DNA from: Hexactinellida sp. DTS-2022
Taxonomy: Eukaryota > Porifera > Hexactinellida
Length of the DNA: 64,000 bases
NCBI GenBank assembly: GCA_028753945.1
Contig: JAPNXP010000001.1
Span: 12,700,501-12,764,500, forward strand
Direction of reading: 5' to 3'
Numbering within the stretch: position 1 is the stretch's first letter; the number at the start of each line of letters is the position of its first letter. Shown one piece after another: positions 11,613-22,651 of this stretch. The notes beneath the pieces are model-generated. The model ran no database searches and was not told the origin of the DNA. It was given only the letters and a program-made list of their open reading frames with translations. The position numbers and the translations under genes were made by a program.

Positions 11613-11685
11613 TCTCTAAGTAACTAACCAATCCCTGGTCCAAAAATTTATAAGCGCGCCATTGCCTTGTGTATAGAATGCTATG
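11613..11685 (-). repeat. Right terminal inverted repeat of the P element
   Basis: Mirror of 8089-8162; the outer end reads TGTATAGAATGCTATG on the plus strand. Confidence 0.92.
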
Positions 11686-12700
11686 ATTCAACTTATAAAT
11701 TCCAGCTGGCTTCTATTTAATTGTAGCATTACTATACAATGGATTAAATTAAATTAATTTATATAAGGAATTTGTTGACTTTACTCAACTCACCGTGGAT
11801 AACATTGCTAAAATAAATAACTAATAATTTAATTTATTATCAATAAGTAATGAATGAATGGCATTAAACTAAAGATGGTTTATGATAGAACCGTTAAGAT
11901 TTTACATTCCACAACAACGACAGATTAAGTGAAAATATATTTATTTCGGCGAGAATATTCTTGCACAATTAATGTACTGACGTAATTAATTATAATTAAT
12001 TCCTTTTGTATTTAACTTATAGACGGTTCCAATTGGATTATTGGGGTTATCGAGTGCGCTGAATTCAAATATGATAGTGAAATTCGATTTAAATTAATAA
12101 TAAGTGCAAATAATTGAACTTTATTTATTTTGCTGTACATAATAATGGTGTTAAATTATTAATTTATTAATTAAATATTTATACTAATTAGCTAAATTTC
12201 ATTAATCTCAGAGATGATACAAGATAGAAACAAACTTTCAATTTATCAATTGGTCCTTATGCCACGTACCACCTATACAAGTGGGTCTTGACACCTTGAG
12301 GTGATCATGACATCGTCAAAAATGTATTTTTACAATTTTGTGAATTAAATAATTCGCATGGGTTGGTTGGAGTTGGGTGAATACCCAACACGCACTTTAA
12401 AAATGCTGAGTCATCACAGATTATATTCTACTGAAACTTGAATATCTCTCAAATGAAGTGAGCTAAATGGAAACTTCCACCACTCTAAGGGTCGTTGCCT
12501 ACTGAAACACCTTTCTGTAATAATTTAACACCTTCATAGTGATGATGACTAGGCGAAAAAAAATCCAAAATTGCAGCTTGTGCCGACAGCATGTTCCTTT
12601 GGAGGCACTATCAATAAACCACCACCAAAATATAGTGCCACCTAAGGAACATGCGTCGGCACAGGCTGCAATTTTGGATTTTTTTATTATTTTTTCTCCG
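11686..12700 (+). mobile_element. Family R repeat, copy 2 (right part, split by the P element)
   Basis: Collinear with 3490-4345, ending in the same foldback (12556-12684). Its left part is probably at about 7850-8088. The segment 11690-11880 (ATTCCAGCTGGCTTCTAT) is repeated at 13120-13300 in copy 3. Confidence 0.7.
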
Positions 12701-12769
12701 TAGCAGGCGCCCTGGCCACACCTGTATACATAGAGGGCTGAAACTTGGCATGTAGGTTCGGAGTCGACG

Positions 12770-14401
12770 TCTAATTTGCACCTGGGGTTACGATTTTTTA
12801 CTAACAAATTTTGGACACATCTTTAACACCTTTCAAAATTTGTCTGGTCCATAACTCAAAAAATGTTTTACTAAACCCCAATTTTTATTTCACATTTGGA
12901 TTCACCATAAAATTCTGCGTCTGATAGGAGAAGAAAATTTTCAATAAAGGGTTTAATTTCGGCCATTCATGGGGGTTAAAATTCCTTTGTTTACTCACAC
13001 TTCAATTTCTGTAAAAGTGTTAAATCAATTTCCATTGTTTCAACTTGTAATAATTATATTGATTTAACTTGTTAAATCTTACTCTATTGTTTCAACTTGC
13101 GATAATTATATTGATTTAACTTATAAATTCCAGCTGGCTTCTATATAATTCTAGTATTACTATACAATGGATTAACTAAAATAATATAATATAAGGAATT
13201 TGTTGACTCAACTCAACCAACCGTGGATAACATTGCTAAAATAAATAACTAATAATATAATTTATTATCAATACATAATGAATGAATGGCATTAAGATTT
13301 CAAATTTCCAGCGGTTATATCTAAATCTGCTCGATTGATTTTCATTTAATTGCATTAAGATATCATAATATACTATTTAAAAACATACTAATATCATTTA
13401 GGTTGACCCAAGAGGGGTTAATTAATTAATAGTTATTAGAAATATCATAATGGCTGAAGGAAACATAGAAGAAATATGGACGCCGGAAGAAAGAGCTTCC
13501 AAATTAGGAAGGTGGTTAATCGATCAGAAAAACTCGCAACAAGATGCACAATCAGTGTACGATGACGGTGCAGTACAGTATGAAACACTTGTAGCGAAGC
13601 TAGGTTATGAGGCCCCCACCAATGGTACTCATGTCCTATTGGAGTATCTGGAATGTTTGAGATTCAAGAGAGACTGCAGGATACTAGACCTCGGGGCTGG
13701 CACTGGGTTATGTGGGCGGATTCTCTTCGAAGCTAAATACGTGAATATCACAGCAATTGACATTAGCAATAAAATGCTGGATGAAGCTAATAATAAACAA
13801 GTTTATAAAGCACTGATTGAGTCTGACCTGAATAAGGATTCTCTGTCTGGATTAGAGGGCAGTTTCGATGCGATTATTTGTGTGGGTGTCTTCTTCCCGG
13901 GACAAGTGGGCGCAGAGGCGTTGAAAAATATCCCTAAACTGCTGAAACCTGGAGGAATATTCTGTGTCACTATCCGAGTGGAATTCTATGATGACGAGTC
14001 ATTTGGATATAAACTGAGGTGTGAAGACTTGATAAAGAAAGAGGAATGGAAACTGATCCATTCTCGAAAGGTACCTCTTCTTAGTAAGGTAGGAGAGATG
14101 GGATATTGTTTCGTATTTCAAGTCTAAGCTCTCTTTGTAGCTCTCACTGTTATTTCTTTTCATACGGTATTTATTCATTAGCCCATATTTCGCCCATTTG
14201 CTTTCTTATTAATTCAGTGTATATTTAACATACTATACGTAGATACGCTTCCAATTTGTTTATAGGGGTCATCGAGTGTGTTGAATTTAAATATTGTAAG
14301 GAGATTCATTTTCAATTCATATTTTGAATCCAAATAATTAAACTTAATAATTTTAACTTTAATTTTATATTGATGTAAATTATTTATAATTTTAATAATT
14401 A
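12770..14401 (+). mobile_element. Family R repeat, copy 3, split by the METTL27-like gene
   Basis: 12770-13300 matches the left half of family R (GCACCTGGGGTTACGATTTTT onward). 14205-14401 matches its middle (ATTAATTCAGTGTATATTTAAC, GGGGTCATCGAGTGTGTTGAATTTAAA). The 13310-14200 interval between them is the methyltransferase gene. On the right the repeat is cut by a Helitron-like end at 14402. Confidence 0.65.
13450..14127 (+). CDS. METTL27: METTL27-like SAM-dependent methyltransferase, intronless
   Basis: A 225-codon frame with a class I methyltransferase core. The N-terminal YDDGAVQYE resembles the YDxWAxxYE of METTL27 (WBSCR27). SAM-binding motif I is ILDLGAGTG (residues 78-86), the acidic end of beta 2 is AIDIS (about 102-106), motif IV region FDAIICVGVF, then LLKPGGIFCVTIR. 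The length matches METTL27 (about 245 residues in vertebrates). The family's substrate is unknown. There is no intron, and sequences of one repeat family lie on both sides, so it may be a retrocopy or a gene captured by a transposon; equally, sponge-like genomes contain many native intronless genes. The start was chosen because a stop-rich AT stretch precedes it. No polyadenylation signal was identified with confidence. Confidence 0.88.
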   Translation: MAEGNIEEIWTPEERASKLGRWLIDQKNSQQDAQSVYDDGAVQYETLVAKLGYEAPTNGTHVLLEYLECLRFKRDCRILDLGAGTGLCGRILFEAKYVNITAIDISNKMLDEANNKQVYKALIESDLNKDSLSGLEGSFDAIICVGVFFPGQVGAEALKNIPKLLKPGGIFCVTIRVEFYDDESFGYKLRCEDLIKKEEWKLIHSRKVPLLSKVGEMGYCFVFQV

Positions 14402-14525
14402 CAAGCCCTTCGGTCTCGGTCGCTTCGCGACGGATCACTCTCTCACAAAGGCCGCTTCGCGACCTTTGTTCGTTCGTGGTAGACACTATGTAATACAAGT
14501 AACGGCCGCTTTGCGGCCTTTCCCT
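14402..14525 (-). mobile_element. Fragment: 3' end of a Helitron-like element (family H)
   Basis: On the minus strand this shows the family H terminus with GTCGC-GCGAC and GGCCG hairpins and an end CTTG|T where other copies have CTCG|T. Only the 3' ~120 nt are present, with an extra hairpin (AGGTCGCGAAGCGGCCTTT-like). Confidence 0.65.
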
Positions 14526-15029
14526 GAGGTAAAACAGAATAGAGAAAAGATTTATCTAGTTTAAATAGGAATTAATATAAACACTTATTCATATCTAAAT
14601 ATCTAAACTTATGCACTTCTGTATGCTATTAATAAAATCACTAATAGAACTAACCAAACTGTATACATGCAGGTGGAGACAGCAGGTAATAACCAAACCT
14701 AAATATGTGCAGTGAATTTAATATGTGAATATGTGCAATGAATTTAAAGCAATAATAATAATAATAATAATAATAAATTCCCACGTGACGTCATAAACCC
14801 ATAAATCGGATTACGTGTGTCTCATTTCATGATGTCTTGCCATATAAAATTGTGGGTGAATCGGATAAGAACTGAAAGAGTTATTCCCAAATATGTGCCT
14901 TTATTTTGTCTCCTCCCGTTATTTTGTTTTAAAAACCAATAGATCGTTGTCGCAGTACAAAATTACCCCTGTATACAAATTTTCAGCTTTCTGGGACTCG
15001 TAGTCTTTCCAATTAATTCTGGACTTATC
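14526..15029. other. Non-coding, short AATA/ATA microsatellite
   Basis: An (AAT)n run is at 14748-14776. Nothing else is recognised. Confidence 0.5.
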
Positions 15030-15175
15030 CATCGATAATACATTTTCTATGCCTAACTTCAATAATCTTTGAGACAGTGAGTCATTACCTAATAATGAAT
15101 TAAGTGTTAATTATCTCATTATCTCAAAAATTATTGAAGTTAGGCATAGAAAATGTATTATCAATGAATAGGAAG
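15030..15175. repeat. Foldback with ~45-nt arms
   Basis: Left arm contains TGCCTAACTTCAATAAT and right arm ATTATTGAAGTTAGGCA, with near-perfect complementarity over about 45 nt and a ~50-nt loop. No target duplication recognised. Confidence 0.8.
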
Positions 15176-15504
15176 TTACCAATTCCGGATAGATCAGTAC
15201 CAGCCTAGTTTACATAACATTCATAGTTTTTGAGTTATGGTACATTTTAGGAAATATACATTTTCCATGGCAACCGAGGAATGTGTCAACATTCCATTTA
15301 TAATTTCGATATATTTTATTCCACTACTTCTGGGTATAACCATGTTCCAATTTTGAACATTTATAACGCGTTTAACTATGTTAAAAGTATGCTAGAAAAA
15401 CAAGATAATTCGCAACCAAAATAACCATAACGTCATCAGATGATGACATATCACAATTCTGGAGGGTGCTATTTATACCTGGATACCATATTCCTATATA
15501 GTTA

Positions 15505-15669
15505 TACAGTCGAAATCGGGGTTTTTTGCCACGGGTTTTTTTGCCTCCTTTTGTCGTGCAAAAATGTGATATCTTAATGTGTTTTCCATCGGGTTTTTTT
15601 GCTTATTGGGTTTTTTTGCCTCCTTTTGTCGTGCATTTTGGGGGGCAAAAAAAACCGATTTCGACTGTA
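15505..15669. mobile_element. MITE with TACAGTCGAAATCGG terminal inverted repeats
   Basis: Starts TACAGTCGAAATCGG and ends CCGATTTCGACTGTA. The terminal CAGT with flanking TA is the Tc1/mariner-type signature. The inside has repeats of GGGTTTTTTTGCCTCC. 165 bp, no ORF. Confidence 0.75.
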
Positions 15670-15834
15670 ATACACTTTTCAGTTCTATCACTGCTAATTA
15701 TTCGAATAAAGATCAATTCTCCATTTTGAAAATTAGAAACTGGCCTCTTTGTGTTTTATGGCCTTCTCGGCGACAAATATAGCCGTATATTAAGTAGGCA
15801 ATGGTCTACATAACCTCAACTTTATCTAGTGAGT

Positions 15835-15947
15835 CAGGGGCGGCGGAAGCGGTCAGGCTGGTCAGGCCTGGCTTGACCACTGTTACGTCACTAGTTAGGC
15901 GGTCAAGCCATGGCCTGACCACTTTATAACTGCTTCCGCCGGCCCTG
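15835..15947. mobile_element. GC-rich MITE, CAGGGCCGGCGG family, copy 1
   Basis: Ends CAGGGGCGGCGGAAGC and CTTCCGCCGGCCCTG are inverted; the interior contains GGTCAGGC/GCCTGACC inverted pairs. Resembles 16494-16616. hAT-like termini, but no clear 8-bp duplication. Confidence 0.7.
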
Positions 15948-16493
15948 CATTTATTGAAGTCAGTCATAGAAGCTAGAATGGATCCCCTATCCATGTACTG
16001 TACTTCCTCTCGTGACGAGATATAACGTTAATTCTCACAGCTGAGCTAAAGCGGTTAGTTCCTCTTAACAACAACAATGCAAGGTCTACTTACCATTTGT
16101 GGGGAAACACTAGGGTGCATTGTCCCAGCAAATCCCGCCTTCGTCATACCTGGACCACAATGTAATTAAATACAGTATTAAATATATATACATCTTATAG
16201 TATACTCTAGTTATACTCTGGTTTGGGGACTGATATAACTTGCTAATAGACCAATATTGGCTATTATAGCATTTGCTATTAGGCGAACACATGTAGTAGA
16301 ACAGGCAGAAATTATAGCTATTATTAGAATACAGTACATTTGCAAAGAGAATTATACATTCAATATAGCTATTAAGTTTAAAATATTAACCAATATGTAC
16401 AGTAAATCTTTTTTATGTACAATATATCCTTAAGAAAGTAAACACCTGGGGACCAGCCAAAATTTCCACATTCATGCTTTATATATCACATCG
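15948..16493. other. AT-rich intergenic stretch
   Basis: No gene or clear repeat recognised between the two GC-rich MITEs. Confidence 0.45.
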
Positions 16494-16616
16494 CAGGGCC
16501 GGCGGAAGCAGTTGTAAAGTGGTTCGGTCATGGCTTAACCGCCCTAACTAGTGACGTAAGCTTGACCACTTGATAAAAGTGGTTCGGCCATGGCCTGACC
16601 ACTTCCGCCGGCCCTG
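16494..16616. mobile_element. GC-rich MITE, CAGGGCCGGCGG family, copy 2
   Basis: Ends CAGGGCCGGCGGAAG and CTTCCGCCGGCCCTG are perfect inverted repeats; interior as in the copy at 15835. Confidence 0.75.
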
Positions 16617-16734
16617 CATCGTGTTATTTCTACAGACAGTCGTCTTTCTATTGATAATCACCAATAACAGTCTTTTGTTGATGCTACAATGTTCAATTTG
16701 AACAACATTATATGGTGGACCTTAGATTTGACCC

Positions 16735-16930
16735 AAACCCCCAGGGGCGTCCTGGCCATACAAGCCAGCGGGGAATCCCCGCTGGGCCCCCCTTAGGGGC
16801 TCCCTAATTTCGGGCTCCTAGTTTGATAAGGGCCCCCTTGGGGGCCCTTATCAAGCTATTTTATACGTATGTACAAAAGCACAGAAAGTTCCCCGATGAG
16901 CCCCCCCTGGACAGGAGGCCCCTGCAAACC
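16735..16930. repeat. GC-rich palindromic patch
   Basis: Contains the palindrome GGGCCCCCTTGGGGGCCC flanked by GATAAG/CTTATC and GCGGGG/CCCCGC inverted pairs. The edge CAGGGGCGTCCTGGCC looks like a hAT-type terminus, but no convincing partner end was found. Confidence 0.55.
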
Positions 16931-17020
16931 CCTCCCCCCCAAAAAGTCTGCACAAAAAGTCTGCGACATAAGGAATAATTCTAAACTATTTAAAGAATAA
17001 TCATGAGAAATATTGCATTA

Positions 17021-18145
17021 TTAAGCCCACCATGCACGATGCAACTGTTGCATCGTGTATGTTAAATTTTCCACGCAACAAAGTTGCATACAACAATGTT
17101 GCATCGTGTATGTTGACTGTTGCACGCAATATTGTTGCATGCAACATGTTGCATGGAAATTGGACCTGTTCAATTTTCTTGCAACATTGTTGCACGAAAA
17201 TATGGAAATTCAGTACATATTTTTCAGATTATTTTCGTTTGCATTTTTTTACCTACTCAAAACAATTGAAAAATTCACATGTTATTTCTAGTGTACCGAT
17301 TTAATTTACTACGTACTTACTTTCTCAGTACCCTTAATCAAGCCACCTATGATGCGAACACAGATGTATATATTATAATTTTGAGCACGGTTTTAAAAAC
17401 ACTGATTGTATTGCTGCATATTATTTTCCTAGAAATACTACACATCTAAATTACCCACGACCCGTTAACGACGTTTTTGATTTTTGAATGAATCTAGAAA
17501 ATATGGATTAGACACTTTGGGATTGCACATGTACCAACCATTATATTTCTAAGATCCGGATAAATTCTAGTTATGGGCAGCCTCCGGACGACAGTGCCCG
17601 TATAAGGGAGGTTTCAATGAATATATAGATATCCAGTTCTAACTATGAATACCAAATGGCTATACCTTATGATAAATATTAATTAATTAATTAATTTTTA
17701 AACACTGGATTGACGATCCATCCTTACGAAAATTCTATAACTTGATGTGTCAATTAAAACTAAAAGATTTATTTCATCAATAGATTTCATCAACACTTTG
17801 CGTCTCTCGATTTTGATCCAATCCTTAACCCATGAGATCTCAATTTTCGTTGACTGGTCAAATGCAGTTTCCACCAGCGAAGTATAATAATTTGAATGCG
17901 GAAACGACAACGTGTGTTTTATCCACAATAATGAATTGGGAAATAACAAATCCATTGGGATTATACTTATAGTACTGATTTAAAATAATATTTTTCCACG
18001 TGTAATAGAGTAATTTCCATGCAACAATGTTGCACGAAAATAAAAGTTGCATGCAACTTGTCGCACGGAAATTGTGTTGCATGCAACATTTTGCTTACAA
18101 CATTGTTGCATGCGACAATGTTGCATCGTGTATGGTGGGCTTTAG
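17021..18145. mobile_element. TIR element with GTTGCATGCAAC-rich subterminal arrays, 1.1 kb
   Basis: The left end TTAAGCCCACCATGCACGAT and the right end (reverse complement CTAAAGCCCACCATACACGA) are inverted repeats. Both subterminal regions (17030-17195 and 18000-18135) are dense with TTGCATGCAA and TTGCATCGTGTATG words. The interior has no recognisable coding region; an 85-codon minus-strand frame at 17698-17955 matches nothing I know. Confidence 0.72.
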
Positions 18146-18758
18146 ATTATAATACACACAAGATTAAGCAGGCAGATTATATTACTTTTTAGAGATTATT
18201 ATTAAGACAAATTAATTATATTAGGTAACTTTGGTTAAGTCTATGGTTACAGTCGAATATGCATAAAGACTTTCTTATAATTAGTCTAATATTGTATCTA
18301 TCTATAAATAAGCTGATTTAGTGGCTCTATACAATTCTACTCAACTTATAATATTTTCATAATAACAGTATTAATTGAATATATTTGTGTAAACTCAGAA
18401 ATTTAATAATTTCTACAATTATTAATTTGTCAATTTATCAGGTTAGTATTTCGGAATTTACCAAACAATTTATTCTGTTAGTTTAATAAAATATTTTATC
18501 CTTATATCATTTGCTAGGAAACGTATCCATATTATATTTGAAGAATTCTATTACAAAAGGAATTTGCTCGAATCAGAGATACTTGCATTCTCAGCTAATT
18601 ACTGTGAGTTGTCTTACTTATAATTACTCTTTTCGAACATATACGTATACTAGTATTTCTGAAACTTTCACTTAATCCATAGACTCCTTTAATAGAAGGA
18701 CTAATATCTGACAATCTGGATTGCGGAACTTGGGTCCCATCATATCTTGGATGGTAGA
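18146..18758. other. AT-rich intergenic stretch
   Basis: No gene, RNA or repeat recognised. Confidence 0.4.
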
Positions 18759-18766
18759 CATGGTAG

Positions 18767-19254
18767 CAGAGTTGTGGATTTGATTGATATTTCATTCAAA
18801 TCCAAATCAAATCAAATCAAATCCAAATCAAATCCATCCAAATCAAATCCAAATCTAATTCAATCCAAATCAAATCCATCCAAATCAAATCAAATACAAA
18901 TCAAATCCATCCAAATCAAATACAAATACTACAGAGATAATTAATTGAGATGCGTACTTAGTTAGATATAATATAATATAATATATACTACTGACACTGT
19001 ATTATACAGATATTTATTCACGTTAATACGAATGCCAGCCAACAAAATCTGTTCGAATTACCCAAAATTCGGATTTAAGAGTCTACTGTTAGTGTAATAT
19101 CATCAATATCATATGTAGTACATATTGTATAGTACGTAAATTAAATTTTAAAAAGGATTTGACTCAAACATTAAATCAAATCCAAATCAAATCAAATCAT
19201 TTTCCTTTTAAAATGCATCAAATCCATCCAAATCAAATCAAATCCACAACTCTG
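18767..19254. mobile_element. hAT-type MITE with (CAAAT)n subterminal arrays
   Basis: Perfect termini CAGAGTTGTGGATTTGAT and ATCAAATCCACAACTCTG. A perfect 8-bp duplication CATGGTAG is at 18759-18766 and 19255-19262. The inner part has long runs of CCAAATCAAATC words at 18790-18930 and 19170-19245. 488 bp, non-coding. Confidence 0.92.
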
Positions 19255-20018
19255 CATGGTAGAACCTTCATCTTGGTGTCTAATATGGGATTTTGAGGGA
19301 TGATAAATTAATTAATTACACTTTTGACCTTTTACCACGTCACCTAAAGGTCATTTTAACACATATAGTCTTTGTAAATATGTATATATTTTTCTATGTT
19401 CCGAGTTGATTGAATAAATTACAAGACCCACGGGACTGATTTTTGGCATGCAGGGGTATTTTGGGTCTGGCTCGGACAAGTTCGAGTCTTGAACCAAAAT
19501 TCATACCTACCATGGAATTATGACGTCATTGTCACCTTTTCCAAAATGTGAAAATCCACCTATTAGCTATAACTCACGCTCCATGAGAGATAGAAACGTG
19601 AAAATTTAATACAATATGTATATTAATAGCACCTACATATCTCCCACCAAAATCACAAACATGCTTGCTCATTTTCCAATTTTTTTGCATTATCATGATG
19701 ATGTAATAATTAGAAAATACTTTGATTGGAATGAGGTGTGTAGCACCGATCCGTCGCAAAGCGACCGAGACCGAAGGGCTCGTCACCATTATGTGTTAAG
19801 TGCCCAGACTGTTTCTATCTACATTCAGTTCTCTCTAAGCGTCCACTTCTCTATTTAATTAGATTCGATGTTATTTAAGCTAACGTCCACATGGGCCCCC
19901 TAACTACAGATGGACTAGTAAAGACCAGATTTTATTACGTATTACTTACGCACAGTTCATAATCATACTCCCTAATAGTTTATATTGACTCTATATATTC
20001 TCGATTATATTTACTTGT
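19255..20018. other. Non-coding stretch with a Helitron-like end fragment
   Basis: Mostly unassigned. The family H terminus is at about 19730-19782 (hairpin GTCGCAAAGCGAC, end GGGCTCG|T). Confidence 0.5.
19730..19782 (+). mobile_element. Fragment: 3' terminus of family H Helitron-like element
   Basis: Reads GAGGTGTGTAGCACCG, then the GTCGCAAAGCGAC hairpin and GAAGGGCTCG followed by T, as in full copies. Confidence 0.75.
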
Positions 20019-20026
20019 ACTAATAC

Positions 20027-20380
20027 CAGGGTTGCCGTGGGAATGGGAATTCCCATGGGAATGGGATGGGAATGGGAATCGTATTTATCCCATGGGAATT
20101 CCCACGGGTTTTCCCATGGGAATTCCAACGGGTTTTCCCATGGGAATTCCAACGGGTTTTCCCATGGGAATTCCCACGGGTTTTCCCATGGGAATTCCAA
20201 CGGGTTTTCCCATGGGAATTCCCACGGGTTTTCCCATGGGAATTCCCACAGGTTTTCCCATGGGAATTCCCATATGGGAATCTTGAAATTCCTTATGGAT
20301 TCCCATGGGAATTCCCATGGGAAAACCCGTGGGAATGGGATGGGAATGGGAATGAAAATTCCCTTCCCACGGCAACCCTG
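20027..20380. mobile_element. hAT-type MITE made of CCCATGGGAATTCC palindromic repeats
   Basis: Termini CAGGGTTGCCGTGGGAATGG and (right) CTTCCCACGGCAACCCTG are inverted. A perfect 8-bp duplication ACTAATAC lies at 20019-20026 and 20381-20388. The interior is about nine repeats of a ~21-nt unit TTTTCCCATGGGAATTCC, which makes long frames open on both strands but no real protein. Confidence 0.92.
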
Positions 20381-20384
20381 ACTA

Positions 20385-20571
20385 ATACAGTATAACCTCG
20401 TTAGTACGAACACGGTTAACAAGAATTTCCGGAAAGACGAACAAGAAGTTTCCACAAAATATGGTCCCTACAATGGCTATTCAATTGGTTTACTCAGGTT
20501 AATACAATTTCCGGGTACTACGAACAAATTTTTACCAACGCTGGTGTTCGTATTAACGAGGTTCTACTGTA
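20385..20571. mobile_element. Tc1/mariner-type MITE, family B (ACCTCGTTAGTACGAAC)
   Basis: Starts TACAGTATAACCTCGTTAGT and ends ACGAGGTTCTACTGTA, with TA borders. Other copies or pieces: 43222-43372, 44172-44436, 46778-46955, 57425-57512, 58330-58453, 62060-62252, 63425-63632. The left border overlaps the target duplication of the preceding hAT MITE. Confidence 0.8.
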
Positions 20572-21730
20572 TACTTTAACTATACCGTATCATAGCATAT
20601 TATGTATATTTGATGTAACTTAGGTGTAAATTCTTTAATGGTCAATGTTCTCTAATAGTCCACCTGGGTCCTTTTACCCACTAGTGGACTATTTGAGAGA
20701 ATGTACTGTAATGATAACTAAGGAAATTGTCGTAAATAGCATCAAATAACGATTTAGAGTGTCACTATGTTTATAACTAGACTCAGATAGCTATTGGGAG
20801 TCGAACAAGGGGTCACTCGATAGGTTTTGGACAAATTTTGAGAAAGGAATGTTGTCACATTCCTGAGACATTATTTCGTTGCTAGGGGTAAACTATGGGC
20901 AAGTGACCCCTTAAACGACGGGGAATTTCATGTGGACAACGAATCTGGTCTTTAAAAGTAGTCCAGAGTAAAAGTTGCCGTTCGGGGTAATACCGGCGAT
21001 TTAGTAGAGAGCCGCAATTTTAAAAGTCCAATATAACATCGAAAATGTATCCGTTCATCGTGGGGCCGCGGAAAAATTTGATGCCGGAGTCATAAAGATT
21101 ACGTATAAAAAATTTGGTGCTTTTGTCCAGCGTTTCCCGAAATCGATGTTAAGCGACCTGACTATAAGCACACCTTTCGAAAGAAAGAAACTATTTCTCA
21201 AAAATTATTTAACCCGGATCCTTTCACACAATACTTTCACTTTACAATATATACTTTCGATACTACGAACACAGATATTAATTCATTAACCAGGTACTTG
21301 TGTACGAGCATATTCTACAGACACCGATTCTTGGGATATCACCATAAGTTCAATTCCAAATTATTATTCAATGAGAATACTTATGTGCCCTTTCCACATT
21401 TATGAATTATTAATTATTTGTGGAATTATCCATGACTTGTTTATTGCTATATTCGGAATTTCTCACTTAAATAACAAAAGGAAATCACCGCAAACAAATC
21501 CTTAGAATTGAGAAATAATTATTGGTTATTATAGGATGTGGAATTTCTGTATGGGAGAATAACTACACATGATTCGGGTATTACTCACGTGTGTAGATAA
21601 CTGCTTACACTTAATAAGGACTGAGTATCTCATAACACAGTGTCGGACTAGCCGGGTAACACACGCTTCGGCGCGATATTTAAAGTTTGCCCGGATTTCC
21701 TCATCATAATTTATAATATTAATAATAAAC
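20572..21730. other. Intergenic stretch, nothing recognised
   Basis: Contains a small inverted pair TCTAATAGTCCACCTGGGTC / ACTAGTGGACTATTTGAGA at 20650-20700. No coding frame or RNA gene found. Confidence 0.4.
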
Positions 21731-21916
21731 TACAGTTGACTCCGCTTAATAGAGCCACCTCGGGGCAGGTTGTTTTGCCCCGATAAGCGGAAAAACTATT
21801 AACCGAAAATATTGTAGACCAAACTGTAATTCTGTCCTTTTATTTCTGTGAAATTTTCACCCGATTAAGCGGAGCAACGGATTAACCGGTGTCTCTATTA
21901 AGCGGAGTTGACTGTA
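21731..21916. mobile_element. Tc1/mariner-type MITE, family A (CAGTTGACTCCGCTTAATAG)
   Basis: Ends TACAGTTGACTCCGCTTAAT and ATTAAGCGGAGTTGACTGTA are perfect inverted repeats. Other copies or fragments: 41246-41351, 42290-42345, 59226-59345, 62394-62567, and ends at 31620 and 50710. Confidence 0.85.
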
Positions 21917-22214
21917 TTTGCATTTTTTGACTACAGCAATATATCACGGTTAATCGCATTGAATTATTTGGACAGCTATTCATTTAGAAAAAGCAAATTT
22001 CATAGGCTGAGGCTCCCAAAGCATTTGAAATAATGTCATAACTTTTGTTGAATTTTCAGATCTGATAATTTTACGCCCATGTTTTCTCCTTTGTGCGTCG
22101 TTTGATACCGATTTAACCTCCCTACGACCACTGGTCATATCAAACATCCTGTGCTGCCGACATCAGCCTTTGCTTGCTATTATAAATTTCACAACTAATA
22201 GCACTATATACTTT

Positions 22215-22651
22215 ATTGTAGGAAATTAACGTGTCATGAAATTAACGCGAATTGCTCCAATTCGCGTTATTTCCTTCGCGTTAATTTCCTCAGCGTTAAT
22301 TTAATGAAATTTTTTCTATTAGCAAATTTATAAAATGGACGTGCAAACTCCCAAGTTACATATTTTCGATGTGTGACTGGTTTGAGAGGATACCATGTAT
22401 ATCAATTAGACTGGAAACTGATTTGGGGACAAGAGATAGTTTTCGATCAGGAGACCTTTTTTGCATTTTTTAGGTTTAGAAAATTGAAATTTTCCAGTAT
22501 TTATTCGCGTTAATTTCATGTAATTCAAAATGTTCTTCACCTCAATTGCGTTAAATCATGCATTTTGAAACTGTTCAGCTCAATTCGCGTTAATTTTTCG
22601 GAGCGTTAATTTTCGTCACGTTAATTTCATGGCGCGTTAATTTGCTATAAT
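22215..22651. mobile_element. MITE rich in GCGTTAATTTC repeats
   Basis: Terminal inverted repeats with AGGAAATTAACGTGTCATG at the left and CATGGCGCGTTAATTTGCT at the right. Subterminal GCGTTAATTTC words occur in both orientations. No ORF. Confidence 0.7.

Larger units (their letters stand above)
8089..11685 (+). mobile_element. P-type DNA transposon, 3.6 kb, with long terminal inverted repeats
   Basis: Bounded by inverted repeats of about 73 bp, 8089-8162 and 11613-11685, which differ at only one or two positions. Both begin CATAGCATTCTATACA and include GGCAATGGCGCGC. The flanks GATCCAAC (8081-8088) and GATTCAAC (11685-11692, overlapping the last TIR base) look like an 8-bp target duplication with one change; 8 bp is the P-element standard. 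Inside is a THAP-domain transposase gene with frameshifts and a 3' subterminal tandem repeat. The element interrupts family R copy 2. Confidence 0.88.

Noticed and set aside
17698..17955. 85-codon minus-strand frame inside a TIR element
   Set aside because: No domain, no similarity to any transposase known to me, and composition like its non-coding surroundings.
20032..20455. Several open frames of 80-154 codons on both strands
   Set aside because: They are translations of a ~21-nt palindromic tandem repeat inside a MITE, open in many frames by periodicity.
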